This document shows positions 12,201-25,000 of a stretch of DNA of 64,000 bases, in pieces. The position numbers were made by a program, and so were the translations under genes. Positions within the stretch are counted from its first letter, which is position 1, and each line of letters starts with the position of its first letter. Below the pieces are notes generated by a model. That model saw nothing but the letters and a program-made list of their open reading frames with translations. It had not been told where the DNA came from and made no database searches. Source of the stretch: Trichobilharzia regenti (Eukaryota; Platyhelminthes; Trematoda; Strigeidida; Schistosomatidae); the NCBI GenBank assembly GCA_944472135.2, contig OX235262.1, forward strand, positions 43,823,804-43,887,803, in the 5' to 3' direction.

Positions 12201-15200
12201 AATATATTCAACAATCTGTCAGCTGTAGCATCGACCTCAGCTTTAGTAAATATATTTATTTAAACGCATAAAAAACTTGGTACAATATGGCACCAAGAAA
12301 GATGCGCCACACAATAATAATAAAACAACATAGATCAAAAAAAAGGAAGGAAGGAAAAGAAAAAATATATATAAGTAGAGAACGGATAAAGAACTTCATC
12401 TGGAAGGAAAACAGTCATGCTTAACAAGTTCAAACAGTGTTCGTTAACTATCATCGGGAAGGGAAGAAAGAAGGAAATCGCAACACATTCGCCACTGATT
12501 ACGATTCTTGGCCATATCCGATAACGTTTCGAGCCATCGATTTGAGCTATCTCTCGGACCCCAACCAGGGAGTCGTGACACACCAACCGATGCTAATCTA
12601 GCACAAAAATCCTTCATCCCACGACGCCACGTCATGGACTGACCACCTCTCCGCCTTTTCCATCCCGTCCCAGGGCTAGCGAACAGAGACCTGTACGGAA
12701 GCCTCTGGGGTGACATTCGCAGCACATGTCCAAGCCACCGGAGCCGGTGTTTCCAGATGACGACATTCAATGAATGGTGATCTCCACTGTGTTCAAACAC
12801 ACGCCGCCGAACCTCAGAATTACTCACGCGATGATGCCATCGAACGCAAGCAATCCTGCGGAGACAGCGGTGATCGAACACGCAGAGTCGCCGCACATCC
12901 TCAGCTCGGAGAGGCCAGGTTTCACAGGCGTAGAGCAGCGCAGCCCGCACCGAAGCATTGTATACCCGACCTTTGACAGCCAGGCTAACGTCGCGACGGC
13001 GCCAGAGGTGGCTCAAGTTGATGTATGCCACCCTAGCCTTCATTATACGGTTGGAAATCTCATCCGTCACCCCTCCGCCAGCACTCACACAACTACCCAG
13101 GTACACAAACTTATCAACAACTTCAAGCGGTTCACCTGCAAGAGTGAGTGCAGGTACAGGCTCCTGCCAATCTTGTAACAGTACTTTGCACTTAGACGGC
13201 GCAAAGCACATACCATACTTACAGACACTGATCGCCAACTGATTAAGTGCGATTTGGGCAGCCTGCATGCTATCGCACAGTAAGACGATATCGTCTGCAT
13301 ACTCGAGGTCGAAAAGTCTATCTCCAGGTAGCAGATCTACACCACCTTCACGCACATCCTTCAGAGCTGACTCCAGAATGTCATCGATGGCAAAGTTAAA
13401 GAGAAATGGAGAGATTGGGCAACCCTGTCTAACCCCACTGTTGGTTGGGAACAGTGGTGATAGTTGGTTGTATGCCCTCACTCTACCTGAGGTGTTTCTG
13501 TATAGGGCTTTCAAGATGTTAACAAATTTCTCAGGTACACCTCTCTCTAACAGACAGTTCCAGAGCACAGTTCTGTCCAACGAATCGAAGGCAGCCCTAA
13601 TATCAAGAAACACAACGATCGTTGGCCTGCAATACGTGTGGCGGTGTTCCAACAACTGACGAAGGGTGAACACATGATCAATGCATCCACGACCTGAACG
13701 AAACCCAGCCTGCTCTTCGCGAGTCAATCCTTCACGTATTTTGCACAGTCTTGCTTCGCAGACTCATCCTTCATTCCATCCGGGCTGCAATCCGTCGGTG
13801 CATAGGCAGAGACAACAAATAGACACCGCCTATCTGGCCTACTACTCTTTACTTTCGTATAACCTTCCAGCCTCACAGCACATAAACGACTGTTAATGGG
13901 AATCCAGTCGAGCAGTGCAGCTTCGGCTCTAGCGCTCAGTGCGATACCGACGCCACAGGGTCCCCGGATAAGCGCAGGTGGTACATACTACTAGAACTTC
14001 CAGATGGAGAGGATAGTCGAAGCACTTCACTGGGATCTTTAGTAAATAAAACCTATGCTAAGGTTGCTGAATGCTTCATCTTCATGTTACAATTGATTAA
14101 AGTTGTCTTTTAATGCCCTGTTATTTATTGTTTCATTTATGAAGGAAGCTATTTAAATATTTTCATGTATCATCGAATGTAATTCATAAGCTACAAAAAA
14201 GAATAGCACATTAAGCAGTATAGAAAGTTGTTTGTGATAAATTTTCCTTTTTTTCTGAAGAAATCAGTCTAAATAGGAAATTTCTGTGTTGATCCACCAG
14301 ATTAGGCGTTAGAACAAGTACTCGCCAATGATACCGACTGGTGGTGGCGCTGTATGTCTCGAATTGTGACAGAGGTTAGAATTAATGTACCATTGGATTC
14401 TGTCCAAGTATCTCAATGGTGTATATGAGCTTGCTTTGTAACCTAAAGGTCCTGTGTTCGATCCTTGGATGTGTCCTGGTGGGGAGTCCAAAACAAGGAT
14501 GAAAAAGCTGTCCAGTACTCGTTCCTGAGTTCTCTAACTGAAATCAGTTGGTAATCAGCCAGGAAATCCTTGATTTGTTGAACTGTTTAGAGGAATAAAG
14601 CATATGTAGAATTTTCCTCTTTTGATCTCTGTTTCGTTTTGTTTTTTGCTTTAGACCGGGAAAGCTAAAGGTTCATCATTATCATATTCATAGAACAGAA
14701 TCATCCAGTCTTAATGGACATGTAAACGGTAGCGGTGGTGGCGGCGGCAGTAACAGTGGTGGAAATACTGCAACATCTACTGCTAGTACTAATATGAATG
14801 GTGGTGTTGGTGGTGGTTCAACTGGAACAGGTTTAAATACACCTAAGATTGGATCAACAACAGCAACAACCAATGGGGAAGCACAATATTATTTATCTGA
14901 AAAACATGCATTTCCAACAATCAGTGATGTAATACATTATCATAAACATAATTCTGGGGGATTAGTAGTACGTCTTCGATCACCACCAACTAAAGATCGA
15001 GAAAGTCCTGTTACGGCTGGCATGGGGTTAGATGAGTTTGAACTTGATCCAGCTGAATTACACTTAGAAAGAGAACCTATTGGTAAAGGACAATTCGGTG
15101 TAAGTTGACTTTGTTTTTCGCCTTTTGCAATGTACAAATATCTTCATTTGACCTTTGTTATTATTATTATCCGTAAACTATTTTATTCCCTGGAGTGGTC

Positions 15201-18200
15201 AAAGTTCACTCGATAGGATTTTAATTTACAGCTTTCTTTTCAAGAAGTCTTAAAATGTTCAACCGCTCTAAATGTTGAAATCTGTTTCAAATCTTCATCT
15301 TCTGACTTACTGACTAAGTTTAAATGTGGAGCTTTACATAGAAGTTTCTTTGACTTCCAAGTGTAACATAAGGCATCGATCTTTGTAGATTCAGTAGCAC
15401 TGGCGTTGTTTTACACCCAACCTTCCTTCTTTTCCACATTTACTAATGGACAATAAACTACAAGATGTTTAAGAGTGTATCGACTGAGAAGCGAACCCAG
15501 ATCTGCCTTGTTCTAGTTGTTATACATTCTACCGTAGCCACCGACGCAACTACTTTAGCTATGTATAGGTAAAATTGTCACGAATAAATGTTACTCACCC
15601 CATGAACCACTAGAAATCATAACAAGCATTAAACAACTTTCATCTTTTGTTCCAAGTTGAGAATCCTTGGAGCTGGGGCGACGGATGATACTACCCAGTT
15701 ACTCAAGTTTACTTAGCTAAGGCAGTGTTCGTTCCCGAATTGTTAATTGGTGACATAACGCTGCCTATTCTCACACCCAACCAGAAGTACTTCTCATCTG
15801 TTGTGGAAAAAATAAAACCTTGCAAAACAGATCATGAGAAGGAAGATTAATTAAATTAAACTTTCAATAAAGACATTTTGAAATACTAAAATCTCATCAG
15901 TTTTAATTGTGTCAATATAAGTGAAATTAATAGAGCACACGATACGACAGAATCATCTGACATGCGCACACAAAAGTACAGCAGTTCTGTTTGCCACATT
16001 CCATATAGCACACAAATGTACGGGAGATAGAATAAGCATATGCAGAATAGTTAAGATTTAATGGATGTATGAGATAAGAAAGAGTGAATGCATGTGAACC
16101 ATTGAGAACGATCGTGAGTCATATCACTGACAGTTTCACACCATTGGTTCGCTTAGTATTCCTAAAGACCCCAGTGTGGCAGTCGATACCTGCATGCGTA
16201 TGTGGCTGACTCAGGCTAACTGTGAAATTACCTGATGGATTGATATCATGCTTTGATTTGATCACCCCTAGCTCTTTTTTCAACCTAATCCTATGTTAGC
16301 TAACATTGCTTAGCGAGGAAGGTGGTGGCTCGCCATGCGTAACACGTGCCCTAGCCATTTAAATCGGTGTAGTTTCACAACCTGTTAGATTGATATGTCG
16401 TGTCTACCTACCAGTCTACTCCCTAACCCCAATATTACTTATTATCTTATACCGCGTAACGCAATGAATAGAGTGCAAACATCTGTAGTCCAAGACAGCT
16501 AGTCTCTTCAGATCTTCAATACCCATGTCTCACAGACATAAAAAAAGGATAGAACATTCCTATGTTCACTGTGTTAAGGTTATTCCTTAATCTTAATGTT
16601 ATTTTACAGAGCCGTGACTCGTTGTTCTAGACACTCGGCTTCCAACCATTGGGGTCACAGATTTAAACCCCACTGAACCCACCTACATTTGGGCAGCCAG
16701 ATATCACATACACTTTGCACAACTAATACGACTGATTATCGGCTTCATGGCAATGTAAATGGTAAGACTGTTTCATTCTGTTATCATCAGAATATCGAGT
16801 TTCACTTACAAGTGAACATTGTTAAAACTGATATACTTGGTCATGAAATTTGCCACCTTTTTACTGATTGTGCGTGTTTCCTCATATACTTTAGGTTGAA
16901 CTTGTTGTGGGAGATAATTCCTGCAGATCAGTCCTAAAAACAACCTGCTATATATGATAGAAGGATTCATAGATGACCTTAGTACTATCCTCCAATTCTT
17001 TTTGTATAGAAAAGTATTGACCAATTGACTGAAAGAACACTAATAAAGCGATTCTTTTATAAAGAATTTAAAGTCACCCACTGATCAGTATGAAAGTGAT
17101 TCGACGAAGTAATGAAAAAACAACTATATAATTGCGATCGCACAGTTTTAATGAATGGAATCACCGATGAGAATCTGTTCTCTGAATCACTCGTTTCCTT
17201 TTCTTACTCCCTTAAGAAGTAGGATAATCGTGGAGATTGAGGTGGTTTCTTTTAAAAGAAAAAGCAGTATGTACTTCCTATATACATACTGATAAAAGAA
17301 TAATAATGATTTGAAGAGGAGAATAGAATCATTAGAAATGATTATTCCCTTAGATATATTTAGTTTAAACGTTTAGACAATAAATATTCCAGTGATAAAA
17401 TCACTGTGTGGCTTCTCTACAAACGCATTTTTATTGTTGTCAGCCACGCGCTATAATGGCGGTAAAACTACGAAATGATATCATCTCGAGATATTTGTCT
17501 TTCTAATACCTTATTTAAATATAATTATTATTCTGATTTCCTTACTGACTAAATTATTTTGACTATGGTTCTAGGCAACATAATAATAATAAGCTGAACC
17601 TGGGACGAAATGGTGGTCCAGATTTGTAGATTTTCTACTGACCATAGAAGTCAAGGAGTAGTTGATTCAAACGGTTTCCAATTTTCATGTTGAAGAACAA
17701 ATCACACAGGTGTTTGAAACGAATAAAGAATGACTCATTATTGACTTCAGAGTTATTCTCTGAATCGATTACTCCTCGACTATTCTGTGCAGAAAATCCA
17801 CAAATCCAGACTACCACTTTGTCTCATTTTAGACATGACAGACTCATCTTATCAACATGTTGTCAAGTGGATAGCAGAACACTTGCAACCAATAAGAAGA
17901 AAAGTATGTATCTAGCTATTCTTTGCATGATATATTCGACTCTGGACTATATCAAGTATGCATTGATTATTTTGTCTCTTTGCCTTCTTCATTTTGTGAT
18001 AATTCAGGTTGTTAAACGTGGTAAATTCCGTAACATTCCTGTCGCTGTTAAACAAATGGTTGAAGGTGCTATGAATGAAGATGATTTTATTGAAGAAGCT
18101 AAAAATATGAGGTAATTTTATTATCTGTCCACCCCCCCTTTTCTTTTTTCTGTTTTAATTAATTTACTCATACAATGAGTGTAAATGTTTTTGTGAAGTT

Positions 18201-18486
18201 GTGGCTCACCAGCTCAAGCATTCTATTTATAGCCGACAAATCTCGGGTTTAAGTCCCACTTCAACTACTTAAACCTAGGCAACTGGTTAGTATCGCTGCC
18301 CCTCAAGCTATAATTGTGTGGTTCACGGCCTGGAGTTTAAAGTTTGGGGAAATAAATTCCAGTAAGATCCCAGTGACTAAGGCTGAATTAAAAATTTTGA
18401 TTATGCCAAGAATTCAACCTCTGGAAGTGGCATAACTCAGTGCACTAGCGATTTAACTTTCAAAATAGATATATATATATATATAT

Positions 18487-18520
<34 letters not shown>

Positions 18521-21500
18521 GTAATTGGGTAGGTTATCACGTAGAATCTAATGCCTTGGTGGATCAGAGAAACGATCTATTTAAAGAAAGCCTACCTGGA
18601 CTGGAGGGTATCTTAATTATCACAGTTTCTGCCCTGTTCGGTACAAAAGAGCCTTAGTAAGGTGCCTCATCGGTAGGACTCAACAAATATGCACCGAAGA
18701 CACATTTGATGAGGAAGAAATAAAGTTGACACAAACTCTAGTTGATAACAATTATCTAGACAACTTCATTGGGAGATATAAAGTGGTCAGAATGCCTAGA
18801 CCCACTCTCCGATTCACCGCTAAAAGAGACGGGTACATGAAGCTACCCTATTTGGGGCATCATAGCAGCTTGACAACTAGACAAAGGTTGAAGGCTGCGG
18901 TTAAAAAGACTTTATGTTAATCTAAAATCACTATAATTGAGAATGTGAAGCCAATATATATATCTAAGCCCTTTGAGCATGCGAAAAGTGATGTCACATC
19001 CCACTGTATTTACCAGTTTGAATGTTCGCGTCGACACACATAGGGAGGACTCATCGATCTCTGCAAGTAAAGGCTTCAGAAGGCTCCAGAACCAAGTAGA
19101 ATCCCCGGGTCCTATTAATGGTGAAAACAGGAAACCTAGCTCCTCCATTGCCAAACATATTATAGAGACAGCACATAAAATTGATGTTTACATGTCTATT
19201 AAACTTATCTGTAAAACGTGTTTGAGGCTTTTCAACCAACTTTATGCATTCTAAAACAATTCGTCATCACACTAAATCTTCCTTGGTAAACTTTGTTACC
19301 ATGGTAGATGTACTATTACCTCTGCTATTTGGTTTAGTGGTCTTCATTGTTATTTTGACCTTGAATATGTCTTTTTAACTTGACCTAAGTCTATTTCTTC
19401 ACCTCTTAACTCTTTGTTAATTTCATGTATATATTCCTATGACAAGTCCGTGTGTGATCAGATTGTTCGAAATGCTTTGAGCGAATACATTACACGATTC
19501 AGAAAAATTATGTCTTCGTATTGCTTTGTCTTGATAAAAATAAGTGATTGTTACACTGACTTCGATTTTTATCATGGGGTGAATTCTATGTAAATCATTT
19601 CGTGCGTCAACGAATCGTCTTAGATACTCTTACAGAGTTTAAGCTGTATTATTCAACATTTTATTATCAAAAACATCATTTAATAACTTGATATCTTTCC
19701 ATATTTATCTTTGATTGCCTCTGTCGAGTAGAACTTCTGTTATTATATATATACTCCCTTGAGTTCCGAGTGGGAAATAGGGCTTCAACAACACATCTCC
19801 ACTTTGTCCCAGCTTCTGCCATCCTCTTGAGCTTGAACCATGGTTACCCACAATCTCTCATCTCCTCCTCACACGATCTCCTCCATGTCATTCTAGGACG
19901 ACTCACTCGTCGCTACCCACTGGGATTCCACTTGGGGGCCTGCCGCGCGATGTCATTCGACGGTTTCCTCAACGTGTGTCCGATCCATCTCCATTTTCCC
20001 CTACATATTTGTTGAGCGATCGGTTCTTGTTTGGTTTGTTCCCAGCCAGTCAGAGTTTCTTGTTGCTAATTATTCCTGGCTGGCCATTTGATCTTCAGTA
20101 TGGAGTGGAGCCAGCTGTTGATAAAAGCCTGCAACCTGTTGGAAATCCTTTTCGTGACACATAGTTCAAGTTTCTGACTCATATAGAAGACCTGACTGAA
20201 TTCACATTTGTGTTGAAAATGCAGAAGATGTCCAAACTGGTTTCAAGTTGATGAAGGCATCTCTTGACTTTCCGATTCTGATGTTGACATCTTCATTCGT
20301 TCCGTGTGCCTGTAGTTGAAACGATGCATCCTAGATAAGTGAAAGAGGTAACCTCTGTTAAATCTCCCGTTGATGGTGATTGGTGCTGGTTGTTGTTGCG
20401 CCTAGTTGGTTATCTTCATCACCTCCGTCTTGTGTGTTTACTTGGAGTCTTGTCTTCGCTGCTTCTTCTGCCATTTTGTTGGTTCTCGCCTTTAGGTCTT
20501 GGAGTTTATGTGAAGTTAGACATATATCATCTGTGAAATCCAGATCTAGGGTCTTCTCATTGGTGGTCCGGAATTCACAACTTTTTCTGAGGATTGTGCA
20601 ACTGAAGATGATGAACTCACCGAAAAGAGTCCTGTTAAAAAAAACGGAGAAGTTATACCGATTTGGCATCTACCTATGTATTATGACAAGTTTCAGAATG
20701 ATCAGTGTAAACGCAGTGTCCTCAGACACGTACAAGGTATGGCTATGAACCGGGAAAAAACATCGAACCTTCACATAGTAATCAATGAAAGACTTAGAAC
20801 ACAAAGAGTAAACACAATAAGAGTACAGAGTGAATTATACTTCGTATCAGATTAAAGTGTGAATAACCTTTATCTTAAAGGAGAAAGTAATTTATTCTAA
20901 CTGTTTGGATAATATTCACTGATTGATGTAAACCAAAAGCTTTATACAGTCTGATTATCTCTCTGAATACAGTACAGAAGACTAAAATTCAGATTTTGTT
21001 CTAATCCTTCTAGAAAAATCTCACATTAAATCCATTTTCAGTTTGTGTTCATAACTGATAAGGCGTAGAAAAAAAAGACAAAGCTACACCCTGGTAAAAC
21101 TATCTGTTCTTGTCATTACTTTCGTTCTCTGTATTCCGATTCCTCATCATAAAATACATTCATTTATATACAGATGATTGTATAACTTTGATCCATTGCT
21201 CCAGGTGCGCTCAACTTGAAAACAGTAAACAGAAGTTCGAAACCCGGTCCACATGCCGAGGTTTGGACAGCCAGGTATTATCGCTAACAACCACCCCACA
21301 CACACGCAATAGGTGTTGCGCATTGCTCCAACTGCACGGGATTCCAAATGGTTATCAGACAACACTTAAGATAATTGTTATCATGTCTTTTCTCACTCTA
21401 ATCATTCAACTCAAAATGTATGTTATTGTGTCCTGTTCTTTTGGGATTTTCTTTATCCTTCTCCTGACATATCAGTGTTTATTTACCTGCTTCTCGAATG

Positions 21501-21993
21501 ACTCAACCCATCCCACCCTACCCTACCGCTACATTATAATATCATATAGTTCCAGAAAGAATTGATTTATTCAGAGTATCTGGTTTCTTTGTTTTTGTTT
21601 TATTTTTAAGATGGGTGAGAAGTAAGTAGACAACTAACTGAGTTATGGTGAATTTTGTCATCTTCAACAGTTCTGTTGGGGAAAAAAATCAATCGATTTT
21701 CTTCGGCCCAACTCATTATTATTATTATCATTATTGTTTTTTGTATTATCATGTTTTTCTCATCTACTGTTTTCATTATTAATTATTATTGTAAGTAGAT
21801 GTCGTGTGTCGATAAAAAGTCTAGTAAGTCTTTTTCTTTGTATTTGTAGATTCCTGAATCATCCAAATCTTGTACAGTTATTTGGTGTTGTATTGAAGAA
21901 GCGTCCAATTATGATTATTACTGAATACATGAAACATGGTAGGTGATGGTGGTGGTGATTGGTTGATTGATTAGTTGATTGTAATAATATTTC

Positions 21994-22041
<48 letters not shown>

Positions 22042-25000
22042 TGAAGGTGTGTTAGTGATCTGACTCAGCTCCAGCATAGAACTTTGCAAATTGTGCATTT
22101 GATTTATAGCGTGACCAGGTCGACCAAGTAGTCAGCAAGAAGTCGAGTGGTGGTTCGAAGTGATTTTCGGCTATCTGAGCTGAGTCAAACCCGAGTACAC
22201 CACCGATGAAGTCGGCTTGAAAGAAGCTAAACAACCCCGTCCACTGTTTTAGGTCACCTCGATCTGACTAGCAAGATCTACTGGATGATATGAGTAGTAT
22301 CCAACTATTCATCTCAATCAATCAGTAGTATATAGTTTCCATATAGGTAACAAAGGTAGTTAGTTAGTTGATAATGTCATCGACTTACTTCATAGAACAA
22401 TCGTAGTCGACGTTGGTTAGCGGTGAGATGAAAAATAAAAACACCACGACATGATATTAATCTGCGAGAGTGAAGTGTAGGGTTATTAAGAACCAGTAGC
22501 TGAAGATTATTGGTAATGCGACTTAAAATCGTGCTCAGTGATGGAGATGCATTCAGTCTTTGCGATCTCCTGTATCCATTAAACATTCATCTTTTCTCCA
22601 TGTTATTATTCTTACTTATGCACAGTTCTGTTGTGAATTGTCGACATCACATGGTTGAAGGCACTCGTCAATAAGGCGTACCTGCAATCTTTAGGAAACT
22701 CATTTTCCTTCTGAGATTTGGACTCTTTTCACCTAGTACTGCAGTCAGAGATGTTAACAATAAGCTATTCTGTTTTGTGACTAACCTATAGGACTGTAAG
22801 GAATACTTCGACCAGACACTAGATAATAATTAATGTCATTAGTCTAAACGCAGATACGCCTTGATGACGAGTGCTAGTTAGCACGAAACTGAGGTCCAAG
22901 GCTCCCCACCAATTGCCTCCATCTAATATCAACAATTCGAAGTGCATCGTGGTAGTGAACCACTTGGCATGGTGACTACTCTGCAAGCTTGACTGACAGA
23001 ATTCAGTCTGCACCAAAGAAAGGACTAGACACATTACACTAGTTAGTAACTAATGTAATTAGAATCGGCAATTGGTAACACCAGACAACTATTTAGGTTT
23101 ATCAGGGAAACAGGTGGGAAAAGGCAAATCATAAGTGAAACAATCTCTGAGAAAAACAGCACCATAATAAGCTCCCAGGATAAACGATTAGGAAGTTGAA
23201 AAGAACACTCTGAGGGGCAATTTAGCTGGCCTACAGCCACTCTCAACTTACCAAACATCCAACACCTCCCTAAATGGGATATAAACACAGGTCCTCCGTC
23301 CCTAAATATGGTTACAAAAGCTGTCACTAATCTGAAACGAGGCAAAGCTGCGGGACCCGATGGAATGACTCCAGGGGGTATTTAGATACAGTGGAGACAG
23401 TTTACTGTCTGCATTAACTGAGGTTCTAAGCAGCGTCTGGGAATCAGAGGAAGTCCCGTCGGGTTGGTGTAAGTCATTGATTATCCCGATATGCAGGAAG
23501 GGAGACAAGTCTTCCTGTGATAATCACAGAGGGGGGATTAGCTTGACTAATATAGTATCTAAAGTCCTAGGCCCAACAACATTGCGTAGACTAAGTGGTG
23601 CTTGGGGAGACACAAACACGAGAGAGCCAGACAGGCTTTAGACCAGGAAGAGGGTGTATTGATCATATCTTCAACCTTCCACAGATTCTGGTACATAGGC
23701 ATACTTACCGGTGTCGAATAATCGTTGTTTCTTGACCCAAGGGCGGCATTAGACTCTGTCGATCGAGAGGTACTTTGGCGATGTTTAATTGTGAAGGGAT
23801 TGCTGAGAAAATACATTGCACTGATCAAGCCACTCTCCTCGAACTCATCCAGCCAGACGATGGCTTACGGTGAGTTGTCATCTGAAGTGATGACAACTAG
23901 TAGCGTACGTCAGGCATGCTCACTATCCTGTTTTCTATTCATTTTCATCATAGATGTACTAATGGACTTAACCCTAAGTGACTTCAGCGACTCAGGGATT
24001 GACTTGCTACCAGGCAGGGAATAATCTCGTTGACTTAGAATGTGCAGATCATATAGTCCTTCTAGGTGAAGATGCTGACAAAACGCAGAGTCTTCTGAAC
24101 ACGTTGAGCTGTAATCTGCGAATGTTTGGCATCCGATTCGCTCCCGCTAAATGTAAGATGATGCTACAGGACTGGACCTCACTGACTCCTAGTTTAGAAA
24201 TAGGGAGTGAAGTAGTAGAACACATTGACCGCTTCACTTATTTGGGAAGTTACATCAGCCAGTGCCAGCGGGTTGATGTCTGACGAAATCTCATCATGGA
24301 CACAGAAGGCTCGTTTCGCATATGCCAGTTTACACCGTCTCTGGCTTAGACGTGATATATACGCCTACCATCCAAAGGACGTGTGTACTGCTCAACAGTT
24401 CGCTTCCTCCTTTATGGCTGACTGAAAGCGAGACGTGGCCATCGAGAGTTGAAGACATGAAAAGGCTAGCTATTTTTGGTCATAGGTGCCTGCGTTTTAT
24501 CTCCCGTGTGAAATGGTATAATAGGGTTAGCAATATTGAGGCTAGGCGTCGAGTGCTAGGTAGGGAGAGGAAATCAATTGACGAGGCTGTGAAGTTACGC
24601 CGATTGAGATGGTTAGGACATGTGTTACATATGCCTAGCCATCGCCTTCCTCGACGGGCGATGTTAGCTGACATAGAGTCAGGTTTGAAAAGAGTTAGCT
24701 AGCGGTGTTCACACAAAAACATGGTTGCATCGGTCAATGAAATCCATAACAGTTAGTTTAAGTCAGCCACGTTGGTTGGGGTCCTCGAATGGTAAAGACC
24801 CATGAAAGCTAGATATGACTCGAAACCGTTCTCAATGGCTGGCACAGATGCATTCACTCCTTGTGACTTATAATACCCAATAGAACTATATCGTTCTTCC
24901 ATATTACTATTCTTTTTGTCTTATACCTCTGTTTACAGTCTGCTGTGTACTTTTACTGTACTTTTACTTTCTTCTCTGTCTTTGTGTGCTACATGGCGTG

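Noticed and set aside
12444..13727. Host gene encoding a reverse-transcriptase-like protein
   Set aside because: It lies inside an element bounded by a 12-bp TSD, has a truncated amino-terminus and resembles other LINE copies in the window.
17687..18115. 142-codon open frame around kinase exon d
   Set aside because: Only the last 35 codons resemble a kinase and they start at a good acceptor (18008). The upstream part is unlike any Tec linker, and exon c joins 18008 in the right phase.
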